Positions 18,871 to 28,707 of a DNA stretch of 64,000 nt are shown here, piece by piece. The notes below the pieces were generated by a model, which saw nothing but the letters and a program-made list of their open reading frames with translations, ran no database searches and had not been told where the DNA came from. A program made the translations under genes and the position numbers. Every line of letters starts with the position of its first letter. The stretch's first letter is position 1. Source of the DNA: Aeromonas encheleia (lineage in GTDB: Bacteria > Pseudomonadota > Gammaproteobacteria > Enterobacterales > Aeromonadaceae); NCBI RefSeq assembly GCF_900637545.1, contig NZ_LR134376.1:1383001-1447000 (forward strand), read 5' to 3'.

Positions 18871-18999
18871 AGCCAACAATTTCAGCCACTTGGCTTGGCC
18901 CTCCCGTTGCATTGACGAGGGCGGCCGGTGGCGGGTTTGGCGGTCTGCCCGGCAAGGATGCGGACCGGCGGATCCCCTTCATCACAGGAAGCCATCCCC

Positions 19000-20118
19000 A
19001 TGCATGCTCTCTCGACGGGCGCCTCAGCCCTGCGTCACGACTGGACTCACGACGAGGTCCAGGCGCTGTTTGCCCTGCCGTTCAACGATCTGCTGTTCCA
19101 GGCCCAGACCGTTCACCGCGCCCATTTCGATCCCAACGAGGTGCAGGTGAGCACCCTGCTCTCCATCAAGACCGGCGCCTGCCCGGAGGATTGCAAGTAT
19201 TGCCCCCAGAGCGCCCGCTATCATACCGGACTTGAGGCCGAGCGGCTGATGGAAGTGGAAAAGGTGCTGGAGCGGGCCCGCGAGGCCAGGGCCAACGGCT
19301 CGTCCCGCTTCTGCATGGGGGCCGCCTGGCGCAACCCCAGGGAGCGGGACATGCCCTACATACTGCAGATGATCGAGGGGGTGCGCGGCCTCGGCATGGA
19401 GACCTGCATGACGCTAGGGATGCTGACCGCGGAGCAGGCCTCCCGCCTCGGCGCCGCCGGGCTCGACTACTACAACCACAACCTCGACACTTCCCCCGAG
19501 TTCTACGGTGACATCATCACCACCCGCACCTATCAGGACAGGCTCGACACCCTGGAGCACGTGCGTGGCGCCGGCATGAAGGTGTGCTCCGGCGGCATCG
19601 TCGGCATGGGGGAGCAGGCGCGAGATAGAGCGGGCTTGCTGATCGCGCTCGCCAACCTGCCGCGCCACCCGGAGAGCGTGCCCATCAACATGCTGGTCAA
19701 GGTGAAGGGCACGCCGCTGGAAAACGAAGAGAACCTCGACTCGTTCGAATTTATCCGCACCATAGCCGTGGCGCGGATCATGATGCCGAGTTCCCACGTG
19801 CGCCTCTCGGCGGGACGGGAGAAGATGAACGAGCAGATGCAGGCCCTCTGCTTTATGGCGGGGGCGAATTCGATTTTTTATGGCTGCAAGCTGCTGACCA
19901 CGCCGAACCCGGATGAAAACAGCGACATGCAGCTGTTCAAGCGGCTCGGCATTCGTCCCGCCCAGCGCCCCCAGAAGCCGGATGCGGTGCAGACCGAGGA
20001 GCTGGAGGCCGAGTTGCTGGCCCAGGCGAGGCGCGCCCCCGGGGTCGACGATCTGTTCTATGACGCCACCCGCACGGCGCCGTCCCGCGCAACACAATCT
20101 GCCGCCGAATCCTCATGA
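19000..20118 (+). CDS. bioB: biotin synthase
   Basis: A 372-residue radical SAM enzyme inserting sulfur into dethiobiotin. I chose ATG 19000, with AGGAAG about nine bases upstream; frames starting earlier extend into the untranslated leader. The radical-SAM motif [11 protein letters not shown] gives Cys61, Cys65 and Cys68 for the 4Fe-4S cluster; [12 protein letters not shown] and GGIVGMGE are family strands, and [13 protein letters not shown] includes the Arg that ligates the 2Fe-2S cluster. First gene of bioBFCD; its stop overlaps the bioF start by four bases. Confidence 0.97.
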   Translation: MHALSTGASALRHDWTHDEVQALFALPFNDLLFQAQTVHRAHFDPNEVQVSTLLSIKTGACPEDCKYCPQSARYHTGLEAERLMEVEKVLERAREARANGSSRFCMGAAWRNPRERDMPYILQMIEGVRGLGMETCMTLGMLTAEQASRLGAAGLDYYNHNLDTSPEFYGDIITTRTYQDRLDTLEHVRGAGMKVCSGGIVGMGEQARDRAGLLIALANLPRHPESVPINMLVKVKGTPLENEENLDSFEFIRTIAVARIMMPSSHVRLSAGREKMNEQMQALCFMAGANSIFYGCKLLTTPNPDENSDMQLFKRLGIRPAQRPQKPDAVQTEELEAELLAQARRAPGVDDLFYDATRTAPSRATQSAAESS

Positions 20119-21326
20119 GTGCCGTGCTCACCTCTGCGGCTCAGGGCCCCTTCGCGCTGGGTGAGGCGCTGGCCGCCCGCGAGCGCGAGGCCCTGTGCCG
20201 GCGCCGCACCCCGACCGAGGGCGGCAGCGGCGCCCGGCTGCGGGTCGGCGGTCAGGACTATCTCAACTTCTCGGCCAACGACTATCTGGGGTTGGGGGCT
20301 AATGCCGCCATCAAGCAGGCGTTCAAGGAGGGGATCGATCGCCATGGGGCCGGGGCCGGCGCCTCGCCGCTGGTGACCGGCTACAGCCGGGCCCATCAGG
20401 CGCTGGAGGAGCAGATCGCCGACTGGCTGGGGCTGGAGGCGGTGTTGCTGTTCAACTGCGGCTTCTCGGCCAACCAGGCGGTGCTCAAGGCACTGCTCGG
20501 CAAGGAGCACCTGCTGTGGCAGGACAGGCTCAACCACGCCTCCCTGCAGGAGATGGGCAGCCAGCTGCCCTGCAGGATGAAGCGCTTCCCCCACAACGAC
20601 ATGGCCGCGCTGGCGCGCCAACTCGAGTCGGGCAAGGGGCTCATCGTCTCCGAAGGGGTGTTCAGCATGGACGGGGATCAGGGGCCCTGGCGCGAGCTGA
20701 GCGAGCTGGCCGCCCGGAGCCGCAACTGGCTGATGATCGACGACGCCCACGGCCTCGGCGTGCTGGGGCCAGAGGGGCGCGGTACCCTGGCGGCCCAAGG
20801 GGTGGCGCCTGCCGCCGTACACATCCAGATGGGCACCTTCGGCAAGGCGCTCGGGGTGGCAGGGGCCTTCGTCGGCGGCAGCCGCGAGCTGGTGGAGTAC
20901 CTGGTCAACTTCGCCCGTCCCTATGTCTACAGCACCCACATGCCCGCCGCCCAGGCTTGCGCCGTAGCCAAGAGCATCGCGCTGGTGCGGGGCGCCGATG
21001 AGGCGCGCGCCCATCTGCAACATCTGATCCGGCGCTTCCGACAGGGCGCCGGCCAGCTTGGCTGGACGCTCGGGGCGAGCGAGACCCCGATCCAGCCACT
21101 GCTGGTGGGAGAGAGCCGGGCGGCCCTGCAACTGGCCGAGCGGCTGCGCGGGGCCGGCCTCTGGGTCGGTGCCATCCGGCCACCGACGGTGCCGGCGGGC
21201 ACGGCGCGGCTGCGCATCACCCTGAGCGCCGCCCATAGCGAGCAGGAGATCGATCGCCTGCTGGATGGCCTGGGCCAGGCCGGGGCCGAGCCAATGCAAG
21301 AGCAAGGGGAGGCCAAGCATGCATGA
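20115..21326 (+). CDS. bioF: 8-amino-7-oxononanoate synthase
   Basis: A 403-residue PLP-dependent acyltransferase condensing pimeloyl-ACP with alanine. [37 protein letters not shown] and [18 protein letters not shown] are BioF/Kbl family motifs, and [17 protein letters not shown] carries the PLP-binding Lys at about residue 240. The ATG at 20115 overlaps the bioB stop (ATGA), so translation is coupled. The end overlaps bioC by eight bases. Confidence 0.95.
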   Translation: MSAVLTSAAQGPFALGEALAAREREALCRRRTPTEGGSGARLRVGGQDYLNFSANDYLGLGANAAIKQAFKEGIDRHGAGAGASPLVTGYSRAHQALEEQIADWLGLEAVLLFNCGFSANQAVLKALLGKEHLLWQDRLNHASLQEMGSQLPCRMKRFPHNDMAALARQLESGKGLIVSEGVFSMDGDQGPWRELSELAARSRNWLMIDDAHGLGVLGPEGRGTLAAQGVAPAAVHIQMGTFGKALGVAGAFVGGSRELVEYLVNFARPYVYSTHMPAAQACAVAKSIALVRGADEARAHLQHLIRRFRQGAGQLGWTLGASETPIQPLLVGESRAALQLAERLRGAGLWVGAIRPPTVPAGTARLRITLSAAHSEQEIDRLLDGLGQAGAEPMQEQGEAKHA

Positions 21327-22152
21327 CGCCTTCCAGCGAGTCGACAAGGTGCAGCTGGCGCGCCGTTTCGGCGCCGCGGCCCACCGATACGACGCCCATG
21401 CCCAGTTTCAGCAGGAGGTGGGGCAGGCCTTGCTGGCCAGGATGCCGGACGGGGCGAGCGATTCGAGCCTGGCCGGTGCAGGCCTGGCGCACCCAGGGGC
21501 GTTGCCCGAGTCGGGGCTGGATCTCGGCTGCGGCACCGGCTTCTTCCTGCCCCAGCTGGCCGGCCGTTGCCGGCGGCTGCACGGGCTGGATCTCGCCCCC
21601 GGCATGCTGCAACAGGCGGCCCTGCGCGGCAGCGGGGCCCAGCTGCTGTGTGGCGATGCGGAGCGGCTACCCTTCGCCAGTCAGAGCCTGGACTGGGTCT
21701 TCTCCAGCCTGGCACTGCAGTGGTGCGAGCGACCGGCCCAGGCGTTCGCCGAGCTGCACCGGGTGCTCAAGCCCGGTGGCCAACTGCTGTTCTCCACCCT
21801 GCTCGCGGATTCGCTCTGGCAATTGCGTGAGGCCTGGCGCACGGTTGACGGCGCTGCCCATGTCAATCGCTTCCTCAGCCTGTCACAATTGCAGCACGCC
21901 ATCGCCGCCGGGGGTTTCGGCGCCCCCGCGCTGGAGTGCCTGACCTGGTCGCTCGCCTACCCTGAGCTCAACGGCCTGCTGCGGGATCTCAAGGGGATTG
22001 GTGCCAGCCAGATCAACGACGGGCGTCGGCCCGGGCTCGGCAACCGCCAGCGCCTGCAGCGCCTGAGCCAGGCCTATGAGCGCCACCGCCAGCCGGACGG
22101 CCTGCTGGCCGCCAGCTACCAGGTCTGCCTCGGGCGCGTGATCCGCAGCTAA
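21319..22152 (+). CDS. bioC: malonyl-ACP O-methyltransferase BioC
   Basis: A 277-residue SAM-dependent methyltransferase that methylates the free carboxyl of malonyl-ACP to start pimelate synthesis. ATG 21319 lies inside the end of bioF, with GGGGAGG six bases upstream. The SAM-binding motif is GLDLGCGTGFFLPQLAG, followed by LHGLDLAPGMLQQA, LLCGDAERLPF and FSSLALQWC, the last typical of BioC. A 31-residue stretch before the SAM motif is longer and more Gly/Ala-rich than I recall for E. coli BioC. Confidence 0.92.
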   Translation: MHDAFQRVDKVQLARRFGAAAHRYDAHAQFQQEVGQALLARMPDGASDSSLAGAGLAHPGALPESGLDLGCGTGFFLPQLAGRCRRLHGLDLAPGMLQQAALRGSGAQLLCGDAERLPFASQSLDWVFSSLALQWCERPAQAFAELHRVLKPGGQLLFSTLLADSLWQLREAWRTVDGAAHVNRFLSLSQLQHAIAAGGFGAPALECLTWSLAYPELNGLLRDLKGIGASQINDGRRPGLGNRQRLQRLSQAYERHRQPDGLLAASYQVCLGRVIRS

Positions 22153-22187
22153 ACCACCCGTCCTCTGGATCCCGCCGGGGACAGATC

Positions 22188-22251
22188 CGCAGGCGTACCG
22201 CCTGCGTCCGAATAGAGAACTTGCGGGTGGACAGGCCAGGACCTGCCACCC
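22188..22251 (+). promoter_or_regulatory. two strong hairpins in the bioC-bioD spacer
   Basis: CGCAGGCG/CGCCTGCG (22188-22206, three-base loop) and GGGTGGaCAGG/CCTG-CCACCC (22225-22251) are consecutive inverted repeats in the only sizeable gap of the bio operon (165 bases). Neither is followed by a T run, so they look like RNA-stability, processing or attenuation elements rather than terminators. Confidence 0.5.
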
Positions 22252-22317
22252 CTGTTGAGAGCATGGCTACGCGGGGGCGCCGGTCTGGCGTCACCCGATG
22301 TGCGTTGAGGAGTCATC

Positions 22318-22998
22318 ATGGTCAAATCATTTTTCATCACCGGCACCGACACCGACGTGGGCAAGACGCTGGTCGCCCGCACCCTGTTGCGGGAGTTTGC
22401 CGCTCAGGGGATTCGCTGCGCCGGTTACAAGCCCGTCTCGGCGGGTTGCGCCCGCACCGCCGAGGGGCTGCGCAACCAGGATGCCCTGCTGCTGCAGCAG
22501 GCCGCCAGCCTGGCGCTGCCCTATGAGCGGGTCAACCCCTTCGCCTTCGAACCCCCCATAGCGCCCCATATAGCCGCGCGGGAAGTGGGCGAAACCATCC
22601 CCCTGAGCGGCCTGTCGGCGGGCCTGCGAGAGATAGAGCAGGCCGGGGCCGAGCTGGTGATCGTCGAGGGAGCGGGGGGCTGGTTCCTGCCGCTGGACAG
22701 AAATCACCTGCTGTCGGACTGGGTCAAGCAGGAGAACCTGCCGGTGATAGTGGTGGTGGGGGCCAAGCTCGGTTGCCTCAACCACGCGCTGCTCACCTTC
22801 GCCGCCATTCGCCACATGGACCTGCCGATCGCCGGCTGGGTGATCAACCGGCTGAGCGACGGCATGAGTCATTATCAGGAGAATCTGGAGACCCTGAGGG
22901 GCTTGCTGCCGGCGCCGTTTTTGGGTGAAATACCCTTTGTAAACAATCCACTCGAGGCGGATCTGCGAGGGTGCCTGGATATTTCACCCCTGCTCTGA
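22318..22998 (+). CDS. bioD: dethiobiotin synthetase
   Basis: A 226-residue ATP-dependent carboxylase forming the ureido ring of dethiobiotin. [20 protein letters not shown] holds the P-loop at residues 8-16, GYKPVSAGC follows, and [13 protein letters not shown] is the conserved EGAGG block. Start ATG 22318 with GAGGAG about six bases upstream. Last gene of the bio operon; the preceding spacer carries two hairpins. Confidence 0.95.
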   Translation: MVKSFFITGTDTDVGKTLVARTLLREFAAQGIRCAGYKPVSAGCARTAEGLRNQDALLLQQAASLALPYERVNPFAFEPPIAPHIAAREVGETIPLSGLSAGLREIEQAGAELVIVEGAGGWFLPLDRNHLLSDWVKQENLPVIVVVGAKLGCLNHALLTFAAIRHMDLPIAGWVINRLSDGMSHYQENLETLRGLLPAPFLGEIPFVNNPLEADLRGCLDISPLL

Positions 22999-23111
22999 GG
23001 CTGACATTCAGCAAACATTCATCGGATCTATCTATTATCTGGAGCTGGTGTGGTATCGGGCCGACAATGGATCGGCCCGGACCGTGCGTCTATATCTCAC
23101 AAGGAGTCAAT

Positions 23112-23984
23112 ATGAAGCGAATTATGCTATTCCTGGTGACCAACCTGGCCGTCATGCTGGTGCTGGGGGTGGTACTCAATATCCTGTTCTCGGTTCTGGG
23201 GATCAACAAGTCCAGTATTTCCGGTCTGTTGGTGTTCTGCGCCGTGTTCGGTTTTGGGGGTTCCTTTATCTCCTTGCTGATGTCCAAGTGGATGGCCAAG
23301 CGCAGCTATGGTGTCCAGGTCATCGAGCAACCCCGTAACGAGACAGAACACTGGCTGGTGAGCACTGTGGCCCGTCAGGCCCGCGAGGCTGGCATCAAGA
23401 TGCCGGAAGTGGGGATCTACGACTCCCCCGAGATGAACGCCTTCGCCACCGGTGCCCGCCGCGACGATTCGCTGGTGGCCGTCTCCTCCGGCCTGCTCTA
23501 CAGCATGAGCCGGGACGAGGCGGAAGCCGTGCTGGCCCACGAGGTGAGCCACGTGGCCAACGGTGACATGGTCACCCTGACCCTGATCCAGGGGGTGGTG
23601 AACACCTTCGTGATGTTCTTCGCCCGTATCGTGGCCGGCGTCATCAGCAACTTCTTCAGCTCCAACAACAGCGAAGAGAGCAGCAGCTCCGGTGGCTTCG
23701 CCTACATGATCACCGTGTTCGTGCTGGAGATGCTGTTCGGCGTGCTGGCCTCCATGATCGTCATGTGGTTCAGCCGTCAGCGTGAGTTCCGCGCCGACGC
23801 CGGTGCCGCCAAGCTGGCCGGTCGCGACAAGATGATTGCCGCGCTGCAGCGCCTCTCTCGTGGTGCCGAGCCGCAGATGGAAGGGGCCATGATGGCCTTT
23901 GGCATCAACGGCAAGCGCTCCGTGAGCGAGCTGTTCATGAGCCACCCGCCCATCGAGCAGCGCATCGCCGCCCTGCGTGGCTGA
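23112..23984 (+). CDS. htpX: membrane protease HtpX
   Basis: A 290-residue zinc metalloprotease of the inner membrane (M48B) that degrades misfolded membrane proteins. Two N-terminal helices (about 4-25 and 36-57) are followed by the zinc motif HEVSH at 143-147 in [13 protein letters not shown], two further hydrophobic segments (~150-175 and ~195-220), and [14 protein letters not shown] with the third zinc ligand Glu. A Ser/Asn-rich loop ([13 protein letters not shown]) separates the last helices. Start ATG 23112 with AAGGAG upstream. Own terminator. Confidence 0.95.
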   Translation: MKRIMLFLVTNLAVMLVLGVVLNILFSVLGINKSSISGLLVFCAVFGFGGSFISLLMSKWMAKRSYGVQVIEQPRNETEHWLVSTVARQAREAGIKMPEVGIYDSPEMNAFATGARRDDSLVAVSSGLLYSMSRDEAEAVLAHEVSHVANGDMVTLTLIQGVVNTFVMFFARIVAGVISNFFSSNNSEESSSSGGFAYMITVFVLEMLFGVLASMIVMWFSRQREFRADAGAAKLAGRDKMIAALQRLSRGAEPQMEGAMMAFGINGKRSVSELFMSHPPIEQRIAALRG

Positions 23985-24001
23985 TAGCCAAACGCGATAA
24001 G

Positions 24002-24031
24002 AAAACGGCTGCCTCAGGGCAGCCGTTTTCG
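24002..24031 (+). terminator. htpX terminator
   Basis: AAAACGGCTGCC (24002-24013) pairs with GGCAGCCGTTTT (24018-24029) around a TCAG loop, with Ts in the closing arm. Strong rho-independent terminator, 18 bases after the htpX stop. Confidence 0.85.
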
Positions 24032-24096
24032 TTTCTGTGGTCCGGTGGTTCGGGCCGGGCTCCCGCCCCCTGGCTTATCGCGGCACGATCATCAGA

Positions 24097-25899
24097 TTAC
24101 TTGATCACCAGATCGGTCAGCGGCACGGCGCAGCAGGTGAGGATCTTGCCCTCGGCCCGCTCGGCCGCGGTGATGGCCGGCGCCTCCGGGTGATCCACCT
24201 CGCCTTCGAGCAGGGTCTGCTTGCAGCTGCCGCAGATGCCGGCGCGGCAGCTCCAGGGCAGCTCCACTCCCTGCTTGTGGGCCTGATCCAGCACTGTGCC
24301 CTGGTTGTTGCCGGCGAAGCTCTTCTCGCCGATCCGCAGCTGTACCACCTGATGGGGACGGGCCACCGAGAGGATGGCGCCGCCGAAGCTCTCCTGCCGG
24401 ATGCGCTCGGCGGTGACCCCCTGCTCCTGCAGCAGCCTGACCGCCTCGCTCATAAAGCCGTGGGGGCCGCACAGGAAGATCTCCCGTGCCAGCAGATCCC
24501 TGACCTGCTCGAGGTGCCCCTTGCCAAGGCGCCCGCTCATGCCCTGCCAGTGACCATCGGGCTGGCTCAGGATCAAGGAGAGTTGCATGCCGGCAAGGCG
24601 TAGGGCGTGCAGCTCGGCGGCGGCCGGGATGTCGGCTTCGCTGCGGCACAGGTGCATAAAGTGCACCTCCCCGAGTTCATGTCTCAGATGCAGGGTGCGG
24701 GCGATGGCCAGCATGGGGGTGACGCCGGAGCCGGCCGAGAGCAGCAGCAGCTTGCGCTCAGTGCCCAGATGGAAGTCACCGGCCGGGGCCGCGGCCAGCA
24801 GGCTGTCCCCCACACGCAGCTGATGGTGCAGCCAGGGGGAGAGGCGGCCATCGCCGAGTCGCTTGACGCTAATGCTGTAGCGATCCGGCTGATCCGGGCT
24901 GGAGCTCAGGGTGTAGCGCCGCTGCAGCCGTTCCCCCTTGATGTCGAGGCTGATGGGCAGGTGCTGACCGGGCAGGTAGTCGGGTAGGGGCTCGCCATCG
25001 GCCGCCTCGAACCAGAAGGTCTCCAGATCCCGCGCCAGCGGCTCACGGGCGACGCAAATCAGCGCCCGCTTCTGCGGCGCCGCATTGGGGTAAACCGGCG
25101 GGCGGGTGCGTTCCAGCACCTCGATCTCGCTGCCGGCCTCAATCCAGCCCTCGTTCAGCGCCACCAGGTTCTGGCCGAAGTAGACCTCCCCATCCTCGCC
25201 ACGGCGATAGCGGGTGAGGGTGGCGAGCGGCTCTTTGAGGGCGTTGAACCTGTCGCTGCCCGGCTCCACCGTGGTCATGATGCAGCGGCTGCAGGGCTTG
25301 GCCACCCGAAACTCCACCTCGCCGATGCGGATCCGCGTCCAGCCATCCTCCTCGAACGGCCGGGTGCCGCTCGCCACCAGGTTGGTGCGAAACTGGCTCA
25401 TCTGGTGCAGGGCATCGGATCTCAGGTTGAGGTCGTCGAGGGATCCCTGGCCGATGAGCAGCAGGGGATAGCCGTCGGCGAAGCTGACCCTGGTGCCGGT
25501 CTTGGTTCTGAAGCGATCGGATTTCTCCCCCAGCCAGAGCAGCCGGACCGGCTCGCCGGCGACCCGGCTCAGCCACGCATCGGCCTGCGCCGTGGTGTGC
25601 AGGGCGCTGAAGCTGTCGCTCCAGACGCCGGTGGCCTGCGGGGCCCGGCTGAATGCCTGCTCCAGCAGGCTGAGGGGATCCTGGCCCGGGTAGCGCAGCA
25701 GCAGGCCGCCCTCGATGGGGGTGGCCACCACCAGCTGCAGCTGGGGATGGGTGCGGGCGGTGATGAAGCTGCCGTCCGGCTTGACCACCATGTAGCGGCG
25801 ATCCCCCAGCAGACCCTCTTCGGTCACCAGGGCGCGGTCCAGTGGCATGCCTGCCGTCGATTTGATGGGATAGAGATGAATGCTGTCGAGCCTTGGCAT
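24097..25899 (-). CDS. MOSC domain / ferredoxin-NAD(P)H reductase / 2Fe-2S fusion protein
   Basis: A 600-residue fusion. Residues ~1-270 form a beta-barrel MOSC_N plus MOSC domain as in YcbX (SIHLYPIKSTAG, PLLLIGQGSLDDLN, FRTNLV, FRVAKPCSRCIMTTV; the Cys in the last motif is the presumed molybdenum-cofactor site). Residues ~285-500 are an FAD/NAD-binding reductase (RRYTLSSSPD, LLLSAGSGVTPMLAIAR, IFLCGPHGFM). The C-terminal ~85 residues are a plant-type ferredoxin (CRAGICGSC and a final Cys near the end). This suggests self-contained electron delivery to a molybdenum site, as in N-hydroxylated compound reduction by YcbX. Start ATG 25899 after AAGGA. Monocistronic. Confidence 0.85.
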   Translation of the reverse strand: MPRLDSIHLYPIKSTAGMPLDRALVTEEGLLGDRRYMVVKPDGSFITARTHPQLQLVVATPIEGGLLLRYPGQDPLSLLEQAFSRAPQATGVWSDSFSALHTTAQADAWLSRVAGEPVRLLWLGEKSDRFRTKTGTRVSFADGYPLLLIGQGSLDDLNLRSDALHQMSQFRTNLVASGTRPFEEDGWTRIRIGEVEFRVAKPCSRCIMTTVEPGSDRFNALKEPLATLTRYRRGEDGEVYFGQNLVALNEGWIEAGSEIEVLERTRPPVYPNAAPQKRALICVAREPLARDLETFWFEAADGEPLPDYLPGQHLPISLDIKGERLQRRYTLSSSPDQPDRYSISVKRLGDGRLSPWLHHQLRVGDSLLAAAPAGDFHLGTERKLLLLSAGSGVTPMLAIARTLHLRHELGEVHFMHLCRSEADIPAAAELHALRLAGMQLSLILSQPDGHWQGMSGRLGKGHLEQVRDLLAREIFLCGPHGFMSEAVRLLQEQGVTAERIRQESFGGAILSVARPHQVVQLRIGEKSFAGNNQGTVLDQAHKQGVELPWSCRAGICGSCKQTLLEGEVDHPEAPAITAAERAEGKILTCCAVPLTDLVIK

Positions 25900-26080
25900 G
25901 TCCGGGTCCTTGTAACGTGGCGAGAGGGCGACGGGGCGACTCCCGCCCGGCATGCTCGGGCGACGAGGCCGGCGCGGGTCGGGGAGTGCAGAGAAGGGAG
26001 ATGTTACTCGGCTTGGCGGCACCAACCAAGCCCTGATAGAGCAGTATTCCCAGGGAACCTGATGGCGGTATGGCGGGCAA

Positions 26081-26107
26081 TAAAAAGCCCGGCATACAAG
26101 CCGGGCT
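26081..26107 (-). terminator. terminator of the DUF465 gene
   Basis: AGCCCGGC and GCCGGGCT (26086-26107) form an eight-bp stem followed on the minus strand by TTTTATTG, about 38 bases after the stop of the gene at 26145-26360. Confidence 0.8.
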
Positions 26108-26144
26108 GGGGGATAAGTTGCTTATCCGGGTATTCGTCGAGGCG

Positions 26145-26360
26145 TCAGTGTGGATGTTGTTTGAGGATGTCGTATATCTCCTCTTTCAGTTTAAGTTTCT
26201 GTTTTTTCAGATCCTTCACCTCGGAGCTGTAATCGCTGGCATGATGCTTTTCCAGTTTTCTAATCTCCGCATCCAGGTCGTTGTGCAAGTCAAACTTCTG
26301 CTGGAAATGGACATCACTGCTCTTCAGTTTCGAGATGAGATCTCTGTACTCAGGGAACAT
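26145..26360 (-). CDS. DUF465 (YdcH-like) small coiled-coil protein
   Basis: A 71-residue, highly charged helical protein of the DUF465/YdcH family: FPEYRDLISKLKSSDVHFQQKFDLHNDLD followed by VKDLKKQKLKLKEEIYDIL, two helices that would pair as a coiled coil. Family function is unknown. Start ATG 26360 with AAGGAGGCTTCATTAC just upstream. It is a single-gene unit with a long leader and an apparent CRP-type promoter about 150 bases upstream (see 26517-26561). Confidence 0.85.
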   Translation of the reverse strand: MFPEYRDLISKLKSSDVHFQQKFDLHNDLDAEIRKLEKHHASDYSSEVKDLKKQKLKLKEEIYDILKQHPH

Positions 26361-26516
26361 GTAATGAAGCCTCCTTGTTGTCGTTTGATTGTGCCTTGAC
26401 CTTCAAAGTACCTCTAACCCGGGCGAAGAAATGTGATCCAACTCAAATTCGGGAGCAATGATTCATCGTGCCGGGGAGTCTGCGTTTAACTGCTTGAATC
26501 GCAACCTGATAAGGGA

Positions 26517-26561
26517 TTTATGAGTAAACATTCGCGCGTAAAATTGTGATACTCATCACAA
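26517..26561 (-). promoter_or_regulatory. CRP-dependent promoter of the DUF465 gene
   Basis: TTGTGATACTCATCACAA (26544-26561) is a perfect CRP palindrome (TGTGA-N6-TCACA). On the minus strand a -10-like CATAAA occupies 26522-26517, giving a start near 26510 and the site centre near -42 (class II). The only gene downstream on this strand is the DUF465 gene, with a leader of about 150 bases. The remainder of 26361-26632 shows no gene. Confidence 0.6.
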
Positions 26562-26632
26562 CTTTATGGTGGCATGACTGCCGCGGGCAGCAAAAAGGGG
26601 CACCGGGCCCCTTGTTGCGATGCAGAGGAGGA

Positions 26633-27226
26633 TTACTCCTTTTTCTTTTTCTTCTCGGGCAGCGGTTTGCCGTCACGGGCGATCACCTTGCCCACCTCGA
26701 AGCCGATCTGGGCCGCCAGCTCTTCCAGATCCGGCGCCTTGGCCTCGTTGCCGATGGCGTACTGGTAGTTGGCTATGGTGATCTTCTCGGCCACCGGGGT
26801 GCCGGGGACTATGGGCTCACGCCAGCCCTGGCCCACATGGGCGACCAGGGTGCCGTCCATGATGAGCTCGCCGACGATCTCCTGGGTCGGGATGCCCTTG
26901 CCGTAGGTGAGGGCCTGGGGATGTTTCTTGCCGACCAGGGGGTCGGTGCTGGCGGGCAGCAGCCTGGTGCGGATCAGCCACTTGGGATCCTTGTGCTTGC
27001 CCAGCGCCTTGCCGGTCTGGTACTCGTTGATCTTGATGGTCTTGATCATCTGGGCCATGAAATCCTTGGTCAGCGCCTTCTGGGCCTCGCTGCTCTCATC
27101 GATGGCGATGGGGGCCACATACCAGGTCTGGGGGGCGGGTGCCTTGGGGGTTTTGGGGGCGGTCTGCGCCATGGCCAGGGGGCTGAGCAGGATGGCCGCC
27201 AACAAGAGTCCGATTTTCTTCATCAT
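26633..27226 (-). CDS. hypothetical secreted or periplasmic protein
   Basis: A 197-residue protein from ATG 27226 (a second ATG follows at 27223), beginning MMKKIGLLLAAILLSPLAMAQ, a clear signal peptide with a cut after AMA. The mature part has a Pro/Ala/Lys-rich linker (TAPKTPKAPAPQ), a mixed alpha/beta body, and a striking end PLPEKKKKKE. I recognise no family. It starts eight bases after the MATE transporter stop, so it is probably cotranscribed and may serve the same envelope context. Longer readings from 27310 run into the transporter gene and lack a ribosome site. Confidence 0.6.
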   Translation of the reverse strand: MMKKIGLLLAAILLSPLAMAQTAPKTPKAPAPQTWYVAPIAIDESSEAQKALTKDFMAQMIKTIKINEYQTGKALGKHKDPKWLIRTRLLPASTDPLVGKKHPQALTYGKGIPTQEIVGELIMDGTLVAHVGQGWREPIVPGTPVAEKITIANYQYAIGNEAKAPDLEELAAQIGFEVGKVIARDGKPLPEKKKKKE

Positions 27227-27234
27227 GATTCCGC

Positions 27235-28581
27235 TTATGATTCCACGAGGATTTTGTTTTGCCAGCGGCGACTGCGCCAGCGCCAGAACATGGCCAGACC
27301 GCGCACCCACTCATCGCAGGCGAGCGCCAACCAGATGCCGACCAGCCCATAGCCTTGCATGATACCAAGGAAATAGGCGAGCGGAACGGCAATGCCCCAC
27401 ATGGAGACGAGCGCCATGTAGAGCGGGAAACGGGCATCCCCGGTGGCGCGCAGGGCGTTGATCACCACCAGGTTGAAGGTGCGGCCGGGTTCGAGGATGA
27501 GGCTGATGAGGAACAGCTGCGCCACCTGGGTGATGATGTCGGGGTCGTCAGTGAACAGGCTGATGATGGCGCGCCCGTTCAGGGCCGCGGCGATGGCGAT
27601 CAGGGTGGTGACGATGAGGCCGAGCTTCAGGCTCTTCATCAGCTGCTTATAGGCTTGCTCGAAGCGGCGGGCCCCCGCCAGATGGCCGATGATGATCTCG
27701 TTGCCAAGGCCGATGGAGAGGCCGAACAGCAGGATGAACAGGCAGATCTGGAAGAAGTAGGACTGGGTCGCCAGCGCCTTGTCGCCGAGCAGGCCGACGA
27801 AGGCGGTCACCACCATGAACTGCAGCATCCAGGAGAGGTTCTCCCCCGCCGCGGGCAGGCCTATGTGCAGCACCTTGTCCAGCATGACCTTGCTGGGACA
27901 CAGGATCTCCGGCAGGCGCAGGTGGATGCCGGTCTTGCGTCCCACCAGCCACACCAGCAGCACCACGCCGACGATGCGACCCGCCACCGTGCTGATGGCG
28001 ACCCCGGCCACCCCGAGCTGGGGCAGGCCGAACCAGCCGTAGAGCAGCAGCAGGTTGCCGACGAAGGTGATGAGGTTGACGGTCAGGGTCACGTACATGG
28101 CCTGCCGGGTGTGGCCGTGGGCACGCAGGGTGGCGGCCAGGCAGAGCGCCGCCGCCTCCGGCAGCAGACAGAGGCCGATGATCTGCAGGTAGAGGGTGGC
28201 GTCGCCCATCAGGTGGGCCGGCAGGTTCATCAGCGCCAGCATGGTGCTGGCACCGGCCATGACCCCCACCGCGGCCACCAGCCCCACCAGCAGGTTGAAG
28301 CCGATGGCGGTGTGGATCACCACCCGCGCCTTCTCCCGATCGCCTGCCCCCAGATACTGGGTGATCACCACGCTGGTGCCAATGCTGACGAAGCTGAACA
28401 AGGTGATGGCCAGATCGAACACCTGGTTGCCGACCGCCAGCGCCGCCACCCCCTGATAGGAGACATGGCCCACCATGAAGGTGTTGAGGGCCCCGGTCAG
28501 GAAGTGCAGGGCGAGATCGATGAACAGTGGCCAGGTCAGGGCGAAGAGGGTGCCCGGGCCCGCGTGGGATTGAGTCTGCAT
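27235..28581 (-). CDS. MATE family multidrug/cation efflux transporter
   Basis: A 448-residue protein with 12 hydrophobic helices in two homologous halves, typical of the MATE family, which expels cationic drugs and metabolites driven by Na+ or H+. PLFIDLALHFLTGALNTFMVGHVS near the start and NEIIIGHLAGA in the second half are characteristic positions. I chose ATG 28581 (product begins MQTQSHAGPG); a TTG at 28599 would add six residues. Substrate unknown. A small secreted protein follows after eight bases. Confidence 0.85.
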   Translation of the reverse strand: MQTQSHAGPGTLFALTWPLFIDLALHFLTGALNTFMVGHVSYQGVAALAVGNQVFDLAITLFSFVSIGTSVVITQYLGAGDREKARVVIHTAIGFNLLVGLVAAVGVMAGASTMLALMNLPAHLMGDATLYLQIIGLCLLPEAAALCLAATLRAHGHTRQAMYVTLTVNLITFVGNLLLLYGWFGLPQLGVAGVAISTVAGRIVGVVLLVWLVGRKTGIHLRLPEILCPSKVMLDKVLHIGLPAAGENLSWMLQFMVVTAFVGLLGDKALATQSYFFQICLFILLFGLSIGLGNEIIIGHLAGARRFEQAYKQLMKSLKLGLIVTTLIAIAAALNGRAIISLFTDDPDIITQVAQLFLISLILEPGRTFNLVVINALRATGDARFPLYMALVSMWGIAVPLAYFLGIMQGYGLVGIWLALACDEWVRGLAMFWRWRSRRWQNKILVES

Positions 28582-28707
28582 GGCATATCCAAATAGCAAT
28601 GATGGCCCTCGTCAGCGCCATCTGGACGGGCATTTAACACCAAGAGTCTGAGCTGTGCAATGGCTGACCCCGTCATCCGGTGGGGAGGGTGGGGCCGCCG
28701 ATCCGGC

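Noticed and set aside
27259..28596. 445-codon frame opposite the MATE gene
   Set aside because: Antisense shadow rich in His/Gln/Asp; the MATE protein explains the DNA.
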